Assembly: GCA_022702705.1 (NCBI GenBank)
Contig: CM040430.1
Coordinates: 18,237,310-18,301,309, forward strand
Direction: 5' to 3'
From: Papilionanthe hookeriana x Papilionanthe teres
Taxonomy: Eukaryota > Streptophyta > Magnoliopsida > Asparagales > Orchidaceae
DNA length: 64,000 bases
Both the position numbers and the translations under genes were made by a program. The first letter of the stretch is position 1, and each line of letters begins with the position of its first letter. Shown here piece after piece: positions 46,921-58,129 of the stretch. The notes beneath the pieces were generated by a model. That model was not told the origin of the DNA, did not search any database, and saw only the letters and a program-made list of their open reading frames with translations.

Positions 46921-48480
46921 ATGGATAAAAAGTCCGATACTCCGGTTGCTACTACGACGTTTAAGCTCGCTACGGAAACATTCGGAAGTGCCGGTGATCT
47001 CGAAGATGGTTAAAGGGAAAGAAGTTGATGATAAGGCGAAGAAGCTCGAGCTGAAATCCACCGGGACTAGCGAGAGAACGAGGAGTAAATGTTAGCGATG
47101 AAGACTACGACTGTCGAGACTACATGGAGGAAGGATTCGCGGAGCTCTACGTCGTTGAAACCCGAGCTACGTCGTACGCGCGTGATGCTCCGTCTGGCGA
47201 GGAGAACACGGTGGATGAGTGGCGAAGGTCTTCGCGAGCGAAGGACGAAATCATCGACCGCCTTGAAAAGAGGATCGAAGAGATGATGGGTCGTTATGGT
47301 TGCCGCACGAGGGACGATCACACTCGCGGCAAGTGGCATCTCCGGAGATGAATCCGCCGGAGATCGTCCATATCACTAGATGAAAGGAGGGAAGTCGCCT
47401 ACGCAAGCCGAGATGGGCCGCGAAGAAGGATTCAACTCCGAATATGGTGCCCGAAAAGACATTAAGCGGTTGGTCGAGCGAGCGAGTGAAGGAAGCCTTA
47501 GCCCGATCGAAAGGGGGCACGTCGATTTCAAAGGGTAGACCCTGCCGGAGGAGTTCGATTCAGTCCCGTATCCTAAGGGTTTCGTTCCACCGACCTTTAA
47601 GACTTTCGATGGAACGGGCGGCCCGTCGGCACGTTGCACACTCAGAGCGAGTTGTTGCGATGCGGGGGTAGCGAGGCGTTCGCTTCACGTCGGTTCGTGG
47701 CGGTCTTTCGGGGATTGCATTTGATTGGTACGCGAGTTCGCCGAATGGGTCGATAAAGACGTTCGCGAGTTGGAAAATTTGTTCGTAAAGAGATTCGTCG
47801 GAGTACACCATCGCATCACGATTGGAGATCTTATAATGGAGCGGCGGAAACCTGACGGAGACGGCGGTAGAGTATGATTCACGGTGGAGAAACTTGAGCG
47901 TGAAGTGCGAGCCCCGATTACGGGAGCGACATGCGGTTGAGGTCTTACTCGAAGCATCCACGGACCATAGCTTTCGTGCTTAAAGGACTCACCATCGAGT
48001 CGTTTGAGAGGTCTCTCGATGAAGCCGGCGGCTTCTAGAAGAAATCGAGCATACGGAGATCTCGAAAAGACAGAAAAGCCCCGAGGTAATAAAAGCGTTC
48101 GAGAAGAAGTACGGAGTAGTAGCGACGAGTGGACGAGAGTAGCGGCCGAAATGCGATTCGAGGCCGAGCCGTCACGACCGATACGTGCGGCGGCCACGGC
48201 GGTTGTCGGCGGCGTGTGCATCGATATCGCGGCCGACCTGCGCGATGCGTTCGGCGGCCGCCACGAGTTCGTTCGACGACCAGCGCAATATGTTCGGCAT
48301 GTCCGCCGGTTTGCTTCGACTGGTCGGCGGCCGTTCGAGCAGAGGCGCACTATCAAGAAGATAGAAGACGAGGTTCAACTGATGAAGACCCGACTCAGCC
48401 AAGGTGTATTCCTTCGAGGGATGACGCGTGGCAAGATGTTCGAGAAATTTAATCGAAAGCCGGAATTCGGTTGCTGAGTC
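46921..48480 (+). pseudogene. giant gypsy: gag
   Basis: A Met at 46924 begins M-D-K-K-S-D-T-P-V-A. A charged coiled-coil-like part follows (47124-47350, R-L-E-K-R-I-E-E-M-M). The conserved Tat-type capsid core begins near 47568 with PKGFVPPTFKTFDGTG, continues through L-E-N-L-F-V-K-R-F-V-G-V-H and R-W-R-N-L-S-V-K-C-E (47880), and L-K-G-L-T-I-E-S-F (47975). The frame changes at least six times across this stretch. A Lys/Glu-rich tail (I-K-K-I-E-D-E-V) extends to 48477. It forms the particle shell in the family. Large antisense frames (47685-48356) are shadows. Confidence 0.75.
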
Positions 48481-49430
48481 GAGAAGCCAGGAGGAGGTTG
48501 ATAAGAAAGATCGTCCGACTACGCATCCTTACCACGAGGTTACTCGGCCACCCTGTAAAAGCTAGCTTGAACCGAGGATTGGCTCGAGAGGAAGCTATAA
48601 AGAGGGAATATTCTTATTCAGAAAGAATATTTAAAAGAACACTGAAAAGGGTTCAGTAAATGTGATTTCGGATGAGCATGTTCACTAGTGGAATCGCATC
48701 CGGCGAATGAAGGATGGGACACAACTTGGACCGGATCTTCGAGAGGAATTCGATTTCGACCACGTCGGCACGAGCCTCGGTTCGAGCACGCAGCCCGCTC
48801 GGCCGGTAATCACGCGTTCCGTTGGAGAAGTCGCCGCGACGGGAGATGAAGCGAGAGAAGAACATGGACGAAACGAAGATCGATAGCGCGAGGGTAGGAT
48901 AGGGGCGCTCTGTTGGATTAGTTGTCTCGGATTTGGGGAGAAATTCCTCGAACCCACGACTTTGTACGATTTCCTCTTCGTCCCTTTAGGACGCTTTGAA
49001 TTTAACGATTTTGATTCGGATTACGTTTTGGTTGTGTCTACTAACGATATGAGCGAGTCATAACCGATTTAACCCCCGATTTCGATTCTCGAAACGATCC
49101 TCGAGTCATACAAAGTTCCGATGAACGTGTCGATGAAGATGAAGATGTCGACGACACGGTTACGATAGTTCGAGAAAGTGACGAACCCGTTCTCGAATGT
49201 AAAGGCACGCCGATTGCCATCGACTTGGATTTGTCGGATTCGAATTCAACACAGAAGAAACGATCTACAGGCGCGCGAAGAGATAACGAGTATACCTAAG
49301 AAGAGGAAAAGTGTTGCCCTCGGGGACAGACCCGGATGGATAAAGGAAAACGGGCGATTACTTCGAGAGGCCCTACCGGCAACGACGGAAGAGACACATG
49401 CCGAGAAGAAACCGAAGCTCGAGCGAAGTG
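48481..49430 (+). other. giant gypsy: gag-protease linker
   Basis: No conserved domain is legible. Short acidic and basic stretches occur (49080-49160, D-E-D-E-type words), as in the spacer of Tat polyproteins. No zinc knuckle was found. Confidence 0.35.
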
Positions 49431-50405
49431 GATTACAACGTACTTGGCTCATCTTAGGAAGTTGCCGGCCGGTCCGAGCATTTACGACGCTACGATCCTG
49501 TCGAAAGGAGATGAGAGAGTACTTTGGTTAAAAGCACTAGCAGTCCGAGATATTTGCTTGGCGCGGTTGGCTAGCATCGCTCGGATGAAGTTTGTTCGTT
49601 GAAAGAACGACTCGGCGTGACTTTTCTGCAGGTGAAGATGCGCACTACTTGGTACTACGGAGCATAATCGTCCTCTCTGCATTTCGATCGACGTCAACCG
49701 GGTTCGTGCTTTCTAGAGTTTTGGTGGATCCCGGAGCATCCATCGACATAGTGGAGCTACGGACGTTAACGTACCTGGACATCGATGTGGAAGAACTCTC
49801 CGCTAGATAAAATGATGTTAAGAGGATTTAATCGAGAAGGAGAAAGAGCTCTTGGTTCGATAACGCTGCTTAATGAAGGTTGGTGACTGTGAATGCTGCG
49901 TGAGATTCCATATCATCGACGCCGGACACTTCGTTCAACGCACTTACTTGGCCAGCGTGGATTCGCGAGCATAATATGGTTCCGTCATCGTTGCACCGAT
50001 GCATCGAATACTACGAGGATGGTCGAGAACATTGCGTAAAAAGGAGATCTACTGACCGTTTTCGATACACGAGGTGGGCATTCACGAAGACGCCGTCTGC
50101 TTACGCACCTCCGAAGAAGACCGGGTCTGGTCCAGGAGATGTCATGTTAAACAAGATTGAATATTCGAAGGATCGCAAGAGCAAGGCCGGTCGATTCAGG
50201 TTCGACGATATTCCCTGTTCCTTTACAACAAGAGGGTGGAAGTTCTTAGCCCGCGCATCCGAGGTCGAGGCCGGGGACGCGGGCGAGGAAGAACTAACAA
50301 TATTGTTGAACGGAAAAGACCGGCTCATACGGCATAGACGTGGAAGAAGATGCAATGGCGATCAACCAAAGAAGCCCTCGGTTCGAGATCTCTCTGGAGG
50401 ATAAG
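49431..50405 (+). pseudogene. giant gypsy: aspartic protease with conserved flanks
   Basis: The pre-protease segment reads A-H-L-R-K-L-P-A-G-P-S-I-Y-D-A and I-L-S-K-G-D. The active site is V-L-V-D-P-G-A-S-I-D, with catalytic Asp at 49727-49729 (family D-x-G-A-S). After it come Y-L-D-I-D-V-E-E-L-S and L-R-G-F-N-R-E-G-E. The following block begins M-V-P-S-S-L-H-R-C at 49976, the segment after L-G-R-P-W in Tat elements, and runs 142 codons to 50404. Frames shift near 49600, 49810 and 49960. It processes the polyprotein. Confidence 0.8.
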
Positions 50406-51175
50406 GAGAAAAGTGAGTACGAGTCGATGTATGATCGGATCGAGCCAGCATGTTCGAAGCCATGACGCTTAGCCCCGATACGCACTCGGCGGGTTGAGAG
50501 CTTAGAGTTAGGAAGTTCATAGTGCGGGCGTGAAGCCGATCGAGTTCCATCGTGCTTCTCCTTCTGGATTCGGAAATCCTGTAAATTTGGATGAGAATGT
50601 TTCTAATGAGTTAATGGAATTACCTTTTGGTTCTTACTCAGCCGTGCGTCTGAAGAATTAATTCAACGAGGATATGTGCTTGAAACAGATGTCGAAGGAC
50701 GAGTTGCGATCGTTTGAAAAGTTATGGAATACGAAAGGGAAGAAACTCGGTCGAAGGAAGGTCTTGGGTTTGGTACGATAGAACAGGTCGATGATTCGGA
50801 ATTTTTGCGTGGTTATTCTTACTCGAACGAGGAGAAGAATCTTTACGGATGCGGGGATAACTACGAAGACTCGCCAGATAGATGATGCTCCACCGAGGTC
50901 GAGGAGGAAATCGAGTCGACGGTCGATGAGTTGAAAGAAATTCAATCTTGGAACGGAAGAACGACCTCGGCTACGCTTCGCCAAGTTCTCTGCTCGGCGA
51001 AGAAGAATCTAAAGATTTGGTTAAACTCTTGTCGGAATTCGAGGATTGTTTTGCGTAGAGTTACGAAGAAATGCCGGAGTTTGTCTCCGGATATTTGCGA
51101 TCCACGAGCTTGGATTGGATCGAAGTATAACTCCGGTGAAGCGAAGCTCACTAGAAGAATGCTGTGCTCGAGATA
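50406..51175 (+). other. giant gypsy: protease-RT spacer
   Basis: Frames are too broken for domain assignment; acidic words and a segment like L-L-S-E-F-E-D-C-F near 51020-51050 resemble the lead-in to RT in this clade. Confidence 0.4.
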
Positions 51176-51850
51176 GAGCAACGAGTCATCGCCGTGGAAG
51201 TGAAGAAGTTAATCGACGCTAAGCTTTGTGCGGGAGGAGACGATACCACACGTGGTTAGCGAATGTCGTGCGCGTTAAGAAGAAGAACGGGCGGAAATCC
51301 GAGTTTGTGTCGACTTCGGAGACTTAAATAAAGCGTGCCGAAGGACGAGTTTAAGATTGCTTGGATACCGAGAATTGATGGTGGACATTGCGTCTTCGCA
51401 CGAAGTTTTCTCTTTCATGGATGGATCTTCGAGTTTCTGATCGGATCGAGATGGCTCGAGAGGATGCAACGCTTACGGCTTTGAGACTCCGATTGGAATC
51501 TCTCTTTACACGGTAATGCGGGTTCGGTTTGAAGAACAGCACGGAGCTACTTACCGGCGAGCGATGACCAAGATCTTCGATGACCTCGTCCATGACTTGA
51601 GGATTGAATGCTACGTGGACGACACAGTCGTGAAGTAAAGTGAAGGAGAATCATTTGTATGACTTGAGGATTGTGTTTGAACGATTACGACGTATAATCT
51701 CGAGATGAATCCTTTGAAATGCGCCGGCGTTCTATCGAGAAATTCTAGGGTTCGTTGTCACGATCATCGGGGAATCGAAATCGATCCAGAGAAGATTAAA
51801 GCGATATTAGAAATGCGCTCCTCCCAAGGCCACAGAAGCGGTCACGCTCT
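51176..51850 (+). pseudogene. giant gypsy: reverse transcriptase
   Basis: Readable in shifting frames: I-E-Q-R-V-I-A-V-E-V-K-K-L-I-D-A-K, K-K-K-N-G, C-R-A-like C-V-D-F (51310), K-A-C/C-P-K-D-E-F, F-S-F-M-D-G (51410), A-M-T-K-I-F-D-D-L (51560), and the catalytic box Y-V-D-D at 51613-51624. It ends with G-I-E-I-D-P-E-K-I-K-A-I at 51772-51810. Order and words are those of gypsy RT. All three catalytic Asp positions seem present at the DNA level, so the damage is mostly frame breaks. Confidence 0.85.
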
Positions 51851-52455
51851 TTTCGAAGGAAGTTGGCTATCGATAGACTTTGTATCTAATACGATCGGGT
51901 AGATGTCGACCTTTCTCGAATTTGCTCAGAAAGGATGCTTAAATTTGTTTGGGGAGAGCCGTGTCGATAGGCTTTCGAAGATATTAAGAAATACGGCGAC
52001 CGCGCTCACATCCTGTTCAGCGGCACTGTCCGGGTAGGCCGTTGATACTTTACACGCGGCTTTAGATGACTCCTCGGAGCCTTACTCGCCGAGTCGATGA
52101 CGAGGGTAAAGAAAACGCACTCTACTGCTTGAGTCGATCGTAATACCTGCGGAGGTAAAGTATCCTGCTTGTTAGAAACGTTGTGCAGCTTTAGTTTTCG
52201 CCGCTCGGAAGGCTTAGACGTTACGTGTTGTCTCGTAAAGGTCGGCTTGATTTCGAAGGATTGATCAGTTGCGATATTTGATGACCGCAGACTAACTTTC
52301 GGACGTTTAGCGAGGTGGTCGATGATATTGTTCTGATTCGATATAGCGTTCGTGCCTCTTCGTATTATCGAAGAGCGGTCTTCTGAACTTCCTGCGGCGC
52401 ACCTTGTCTGTTGGGTCCCTCTGACGACGGTCTACCGGATGAACGGATAATGCAA
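51851..52455 (+). pseudogene. giant gypsy: retroelement RNase H (gRH)
   Basis: Follows RT. Legible pieces are R-K-D-A near 51930, P-L-I-L-Y-T (52035), E-N-A-L-Y-C-L-S-R-S (52110), I-P-A-E-V-K-Y-P-A-C (52143), C-A-A-L-V-F-A-A-R-K-A (52185) and R-Y-L-M-T-A-D (52275). This matches the RNase H and connection region of gypsy elements, including the L-S-R and E-K-x-C-A-A-L motifs. It removes RNA during cDNA synthesis. Confidence 0.75.
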
Positions 52456-52459
52456 GTAG

Positions 52460-52970
52460 AAGACCCCCGATGCTCGAGCGTTGGGAGATGTCTTCGATGG
52501 AGCTCGTCGGCGCGAGAAGGGACAAAGGATCGAGAGCGGTGACACCGTCAAGACGGGGAATTGGTTTGATCTTCATTACCGGATCGGGGAATGCTTTGCG
52601 ATTCTCACTATCACTTGTCGGAGGCGCGTGCACGATAATGAAGCGAGATATGGAGCGCTAGTCAGCGGGATTGGAGTTGAGCAGATTCTAATGGAAATAA
52701 CGGACATCGTCGTCCACGGCGACTCTCGGCTCGTCATTCGGCGAATAGCAGGACGGTCTGCGGGTCCCGAAGCCCCGAGACTAGCGGAATATCACGAGTA
52801 CGCGATGAAGTTGTTGGAGCGGATCCCGGTGTGGTGTTCTGCGGGGTCCTCGGCGGACGATGCCGGCGCGGACGCTTTAGCTAAACTTGCTAAGGGGTTG
52901 GCATGTCGGCGGAGAACTCGTGCTGACGTCGGCGTGCGGGAAGACGGGGTTTTGTCCGAGTCGAGCCTCG
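52460..52970 (+). pseudogene. giant gypsy: second, archaeal-type RNase H (aRH)
   Basis: A 176-codon frame (52481-53011) carries V-F-D-G-A-R-R (first catalytic Asp), N-E-A-R-Y-G-A-L-V-S-G (Glu), V-V-H-G-D-S-R-L-V-I-R (Asp), Y-H-E-Y-A-M-K-L-L-E and D-A-G-A-D-A-L-A-K-L-A (last Asp). This is the plant-type/archaeal RNase H fold and is the marker of the Tat clade. It is the best preserved domain of the element; one shift near 52570-52630 separates the first motif from the rest. Confidence 0.85.
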
Positions 52971-53254
52971 AAGATCTACTGGAAATTCGAAGAAAAAGGA
53001 GCGACGATTGATGTGGGCGATATCGACGAAGATTGGCGTAGGCCGTTGATAGAATATTTGCGGGCGGGAAGTTGCGGGAAGATAAGTCGGTGGCGCGTCG
53101 GATCCGGGAAGACGATGTCGTGCGGCTTTGTCGACGATGTTTTGTACGGAAGGTCCTTCGATCGGATGTGGTTACGATGTACGAGCGGGCGGAAGCGCGA
53201 GTATCGTCGAAGAAGTTCGCGCCGGATTGTGTGGTGCTCGCGGAGTCGGGGCCA

Positions 53255-54180
53255 GAAAATGAAGATGAAGATTAAGAGGCTCGGATATTATTGGCCGGCG
53301 ATGATGTCAGACGGCATGGAAACGACGAAGAGGTGTCACCGGTGTCGGGGTGCGACGGAGTGGTCTTGCACCGACCTCCGGAATGTGCTACACCCCGACG
53401 GTTGCGTCGTGGCCGTTCGAGTGTTGGGGCACGGATATAGTGGGTCAGATAGACCCTCGCGCCTTATAGAGGACAGGTTCATTCTCGCGGCTACGGATTA
53501 CTTCTCCCAGTGGGCGGAGAGGCGATCGCGTTACGAAAAGTTACTGGCGCGGCACGTTCTTCGGTTTTCGAAATCGGGTTGTCTACCGTTTCGGTGTTCC
53601 GCGCTGGGGATCATCTCCCGATAATGGAGTCCGCCTTGAAAGCACGAAGATTAATAGCTTCGTCGGACGACACGGGATAGATTGGAGGTATCTCAGTCTC
53701 TACCCTGGGGCGAATGGGCTTAGCGGAAGCGTTCGACAAGACTTTGGTACGGATTTTGAAGAAGACGGCTCGAAGGCAACGAGCGGCAATGGCACGAAAG
53801 CTGATTAGAAGCCTTGTGGGCATAGCGTCTGTACAAGCTGTCGAACAGCCGACGCGATCACACCATGCGCTCTTGTGTATGGGTCAGAAGCCGTTCTCCA
53901 GTTGGAAGTTCGACTGCTTCTCTCGGGGAATCGCCGTCGGCCCGACGAAGTTACATGACGAAGACGATGCTCGACTACGACTTGAAGAACTGAGCCTTGA
54001 AGGAAGAAGGGCGCTCGCGCGAGAAGAGCTGGAGCTTTATCGAGCGAAGATGATTGAGCCCGCGACAAGTGGTCCGCCGGGAGTCGTTGAAGTTGGTGAC
54101 CTCGTCCTTGTTCTTCGAAGACCATTCTTTGCACATGAAGATAGGTGGAAAGTTTGAACCAGACTACGGGAAGGACCATT
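53255..54180 (+). pseudogene. giant gypsy: integrase
   Basis: The N-terminal zinc region reads Y-Y-W-P-A-M-M-S-D then C-H-R-C. The first core Asp lies in W-G-T-D-I-V-G (53434-53436), followed by F-I-L-A-A-T-D-Y-F-S. The second Asp is in the G-I-I-S..D-N-G region near 53620 (one extra C shifts the frame), and the Glu is in G-L-A-E-A-F-D-K-T-L-V (53726-53728). The C-terminal part reads D-E-D-D-A-R-L-R-L-E-E-L, A-L-A-R-E-E-L-E-L-Y-R-A-K-M-I and ends near 54160 at a strand-like basic segment. It inserts the element DNA into the genome. Confidence 0.85.
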
Positions 54181-56450
54181 TGTAGTGGAGAAAGTCTATT
54201 ACGGAGGGTCGTGCCGGTAGTGGATTCGAGGCGGAAGACCGCGTGCTTGGGTTAATGGACGTTACTTGAAGAAATACTACGCTACGTGACGCGTCGAAGA
54301 GCGAGCTGCGAAGACGATACTAGTTCTACAGGAGTAGCTTTACGGCCGATGTCTGAGGAGCGGGTTACAAGAAAATTTTTGTAATAATGAAATTTTAATA
54401 AGATGAACTTTCACGAGATAATAAAAAATATTAATGTTACTTCCGCCCAATGGTTTTGTCGCGCTTCGTTGACTCCGCTTTCTAAATTGAATTAAATAAA
54501 TCTCACCCCTTTAATTGGTTAATGCACTTAATTATAAGTTGTTTTGTTCTTGTTCGTTGTTGAATTCGGCACGGCGGCAGAGTCTTGTTTTCCGCGAGGA
54601 GGATGACGAGGTCGGAAGTTGGTTCTCGCATTTTAAAGACGATTTATAATGCGACGCTAAATGAAGAAAGCACGGAAGGCGGTGTGGTAGAGCTTGACTT
54701 GGACTTCTCGCGAGTCGAGTGTGGACTACGAGGGTTCCCTCATGAGGTTAGTCCATCACTGCTGAAATGAGCGAAACATGAAATGCGATTTGTCGGATCG
54801 ATCCGCCGGGAAGTTGGGGAGACGTCGAGACGATATGGTACCGGAGGTTTCGTCGATCTCACACCTCTCAGGCGAAGATAAAAGGATTCGTCGATGGTTG
54901 CCGAGCCGGGAGGTGACCTGATCGCGCGGATACGGGGACGAGGTTCCGGATCCGCCCGAGGACGCACACATGGAAGAGAAATGTTTACCGCCCATGGCCG
55001 TAAGATCGAAACACTCGAAAGAAGACGAGTTCGGAGAACGGCCGCGGAGCTCCCGCCGATTCTTGAAGAAGAAGGCCACGATCCGAGAAATGAAAGAGAC
55101 ATCGGCCCGGTTCTCCTAGCTGCGAGACGAGCACGAGTGCGCTCGAGCCGGTGCGCCGGTCGGCACTGCAGAAGAAATTTTCACGGGATGCCGAGGTGCG
55201 GCACGGACTTTCCTCGACAGTGGTGACACGTGTAGGAGCGTTCTCGGAATGCCCGCGGTGTCGCGTGCTTCACTGGAGGAGTTCGGGACCTACGAGGCTT
55301 ACGCGGCCGCCTCCACGAGGAGGAGAGAGGGAGAGCACCCGGTGTCGAGCCCTACGTACCGCCGGTTGTACGGCTGAACGGCGGCGGATAATTCCGGATT
55401 ACATAATGGCTAAGATCGGAAAAGTCGAGAAAACAAGAATTCGAGCATTACGAAGAAATACGGTACAAGGCTGTGAATATCCTCGAGGGACTCGGCTTTG
55501 TATACGAAATGTCTTCTCGAGTAGGGAGCGAGAGAAATTCTACGTTGTGTGTACGAGTTACGGAAGCGGGGGCGAGAGAAGGAATTCTTGATGGAGAAGA
55601 CCTATTCCGAGCCTAGAAAATGGAGAGCGTGGCGAGGCGAGAGATCACGATTCGGTGTGGTTCTTCGCTACAGATTTTGCCGGAGGACGAAAGGGAATCC
55701 CAGGGATCTCTCATATGATGAGGTGGATGACGTGCGCTGGGAAATTAAGAAGATGATCGAAAGGATGATAGAATGGCACGTCTTTGCGCATGCGGTGTAT
55801 TCTACTAATTTGCATAATAAATATCTAGGGAGGGGGCGCATCCGCCTCGCATCGACCATCGTGACTTCGTTCGGCGCTTCTGCACGGTCTCGCTTCTCGG
55901 TGAAAGCGATATTCTCTTTGGAAGAGAGATACGGATCGTTGGGCCGGAGAGTTCGGAGGTTCGTGAAAATTCGTTGCAGGTCGGATCTGTTTTGGTTTTG
56001 AAAGGAAATGGAGCGAGTTGTGGCCAGTCTCTGCATCCGGGAGTCGGATACGAAGAGTCTCGGTCAGCTTTCAGAAGAATGGACATCGACGAAGCACGGT
56101 ACTACTTACGAGCCGGACCGGGCTGGAGGGACTTCGTCCGTTGCCGTCGTGACATGCAGCGACCTTCGTACGTGAGGGAACTTTTGTTCGGAGCGTAACT
56201 GACAGGTTAGGCTTGTTCGCGCGACGACTTCGGAAGAGCGGATGTTCTACGTTTTGTGCTCGATCTGCAGCTCACCATACGGTATTCGAGTTCTTTCGGA
56301 TGTACCGCGGATACTTTTGGATGTTCTTCCAGTGAGACATCGAGTTGCATGCAAATTTTGGATCGAGAATTGATGAAGAGTCTCTTTTACCTGCGAGTCG
56401 GATATTTGCGTTCGGATGCGCCTTGATTCTTATTCTGAATGAAAAGCGCA
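54181..56450 (+). other. giant gypsy: GC-rich region downstream of integrase, possible extra ORF
   Basis: GC-rich with several medium frames on the plus strand (54585-54770, 54894-55226, 55151-55591, 55549-56001). The last reads D-E-V-D-D-V-R-W-E-I-K-K-M-I-E-R-M-I-E and looks helical and protein-like. Antisense frames at 54740-55102 and 55668-56036 also exist. Some Tat elements carry an additional ORF after integrase, in sense or antisense, but nothing here matches a protein I recognise. Confidence 0.4.
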
Positions 56451-56559
56451 TAATCGAATGCGTTGGTCAGAAAAGTTGCGACGAGAACGAAACAAAAAAT
56501 TAAATTTAGTAAAGAAAAAAATTAAAATTAACGAAACTTTAAAGCAAAGTCAAAATTAG

Positions 56560-57640
56560 CGTCTCTCTTGCGAGTAATTCCATGACTCGGTGGACTCTTG
56601 AAAGCATCATAAATCATCATAAATCTAGTGCATGTACTTAGCAATTTTCCAATAAATTCAATGAAATTTTGCGTGTTTTAGTAAATTGCGTGCGTTTAGA
56701 ATTCAAATTAACAGTCAATAAATGTCTCATAAACTACGTAGATTCTATGCAATGGTGCAAATGTCGTAAATGTTAATAAATTAGTAAATTTTGCGTGTTT
56801 TAATAAATTAAATGCGTTCAATAAATTAATAAATTGATAAGTTCTCCATAAATTATGACAATGCTTATAAATTCAATAGAATTTTAATGAGCTAATGCAG
56901 TCTCAGTCAAAACGTAAATTCACATAAATTCTCCTTAAATTCAATAAATTCAATAAATTCTAATAAATTCATAAATATGTCTAATATTTTATAAATCGCA
57001 AAATTTTGCGTGTTTTATAAATTAAATGCGTTTATGATATTCATAAATTCAATAAAATATCTCGTAATGATTCATTAAATGTCTTAAATGTTTAATAAAT
57101 TAATGAAATTTTACGTGTTTAATAAATTACGTACGTTTAATATGATGCTTATAATAGCATTATAAAGTCAAATCGCTACAATGGTCTCGTAAATTATAGC
57201 AATACTTCAATAAATTACGGCAAATTCTCGGCAAATTCAGCTGAAATGTACGTCAAATGTTTCATAGAATTAATAAATTCTTGCATAATTATTTTCAATA
57301 AATTGCATGACATTTCGTGAAATGAATACATCGATTATTAAATTCTCATAAATTCATAGAATCGTCATAAATGTTAATCAAATTAGTAGAATTTTGCGTA
57401 TTTTCAGTAAATTACATGCATTTCAATAAATATCTCGTAGATCAATAAATTACAATAAATTATCAAATGGTCGTAAATTTTCCATTAAATTCATAAATTT
57501 TGCATGTTTTATAAATGCTTTAATAGGCTCGTAAATACTCAATAGAATTCGATAAAATGCCGTAAATTACGTAAATCTTCATAAATTCCATAAATTATGC
57601 ATAAATCATAAAATTTTGCATGTTATCCATAAATTGCATG
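56560..57640. repeat. giant gypsy: AT-rich iterated block
   Basis: Built from ATAAATTC words with a longer module, AAATTTTGCGTGTTTTA then AAATTxxxTGCGTTT, recurring near 56665, 56787, 57000, 57107, 57388, 57490 and 57610. No coding capacity. Confidence 0.75.
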
Positions 57641-57771
57641 CATTTCCATGGATGCCATAAATTCTCATGATTTGCATCGAGTTCCATGAAATCCATAAAT
57701 TTTGAAGGCTTTCGCGAGTTTCCACGAGTTTTCGTTGGTTTTCTCGATCTTTCCGCACCTCTAAATTTGAA

Positions 57772-57890
57772 ATTCATCGCTAAAGTTTGAAATTGAAACT
57801 CGAAATCGAAATCGAAATTAAAATTGAAAATTGAAATCGAAATTAAAATCGAAATTGAAAGCGAAATTGAAAGAAAATGAATTAAATCGA
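57772..57890. repeat. (GAAATY)n hexanucleotide-like tract
   Basis: About 18 units of GAAATT, GAAATC, AAAATT and similar. The minus-strand frame at 57595-58005 crossing it is a repeat product. Confidence 0.8.
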
Positions 57891-58098
57891 ATTTGAACTT
57901 AATTTGTCTTCGCGACTTGAGGTTGCGGCGCTTTAATTGGTTTCTCTTTCCCTCTTGTTTCCCTGCGGAAACTCCTCTCTCTCTCCGTTCTTGTGGCACT
58001 GTCACGAGTACCCTTTACTTAGACGGCTTTGTGTTGGTTCGTTGATCTGCTTCGGTCGACGCCTGATACGCGCGGTGTGTCTGTCCAGGCGCCTGCAC

Positions 58099-58129
58099 TT
58101 GATGGGGGTCCATTTGTTGACCTCACTTT
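58099..58129 (+). promoter_or_regulatory. polypurine-tract candidate of the giant gypsy
   Basis: TTGATGGGGGTCC sits about 20 bp before the TGTCGAGG start of the 3' LTR rather than next to it. If the LTR instead starts at TGTTGACC (58115), the tract lies within four bases of it. Confidence 0.45.

Noticed and set aside
47685..48356. 223-codon minus-strand ORF
   Set aside because: It lies opposite gag of the giant gypsy, whose plus-strand motifs are clear; GC-rich antisense frames stay open by chance.
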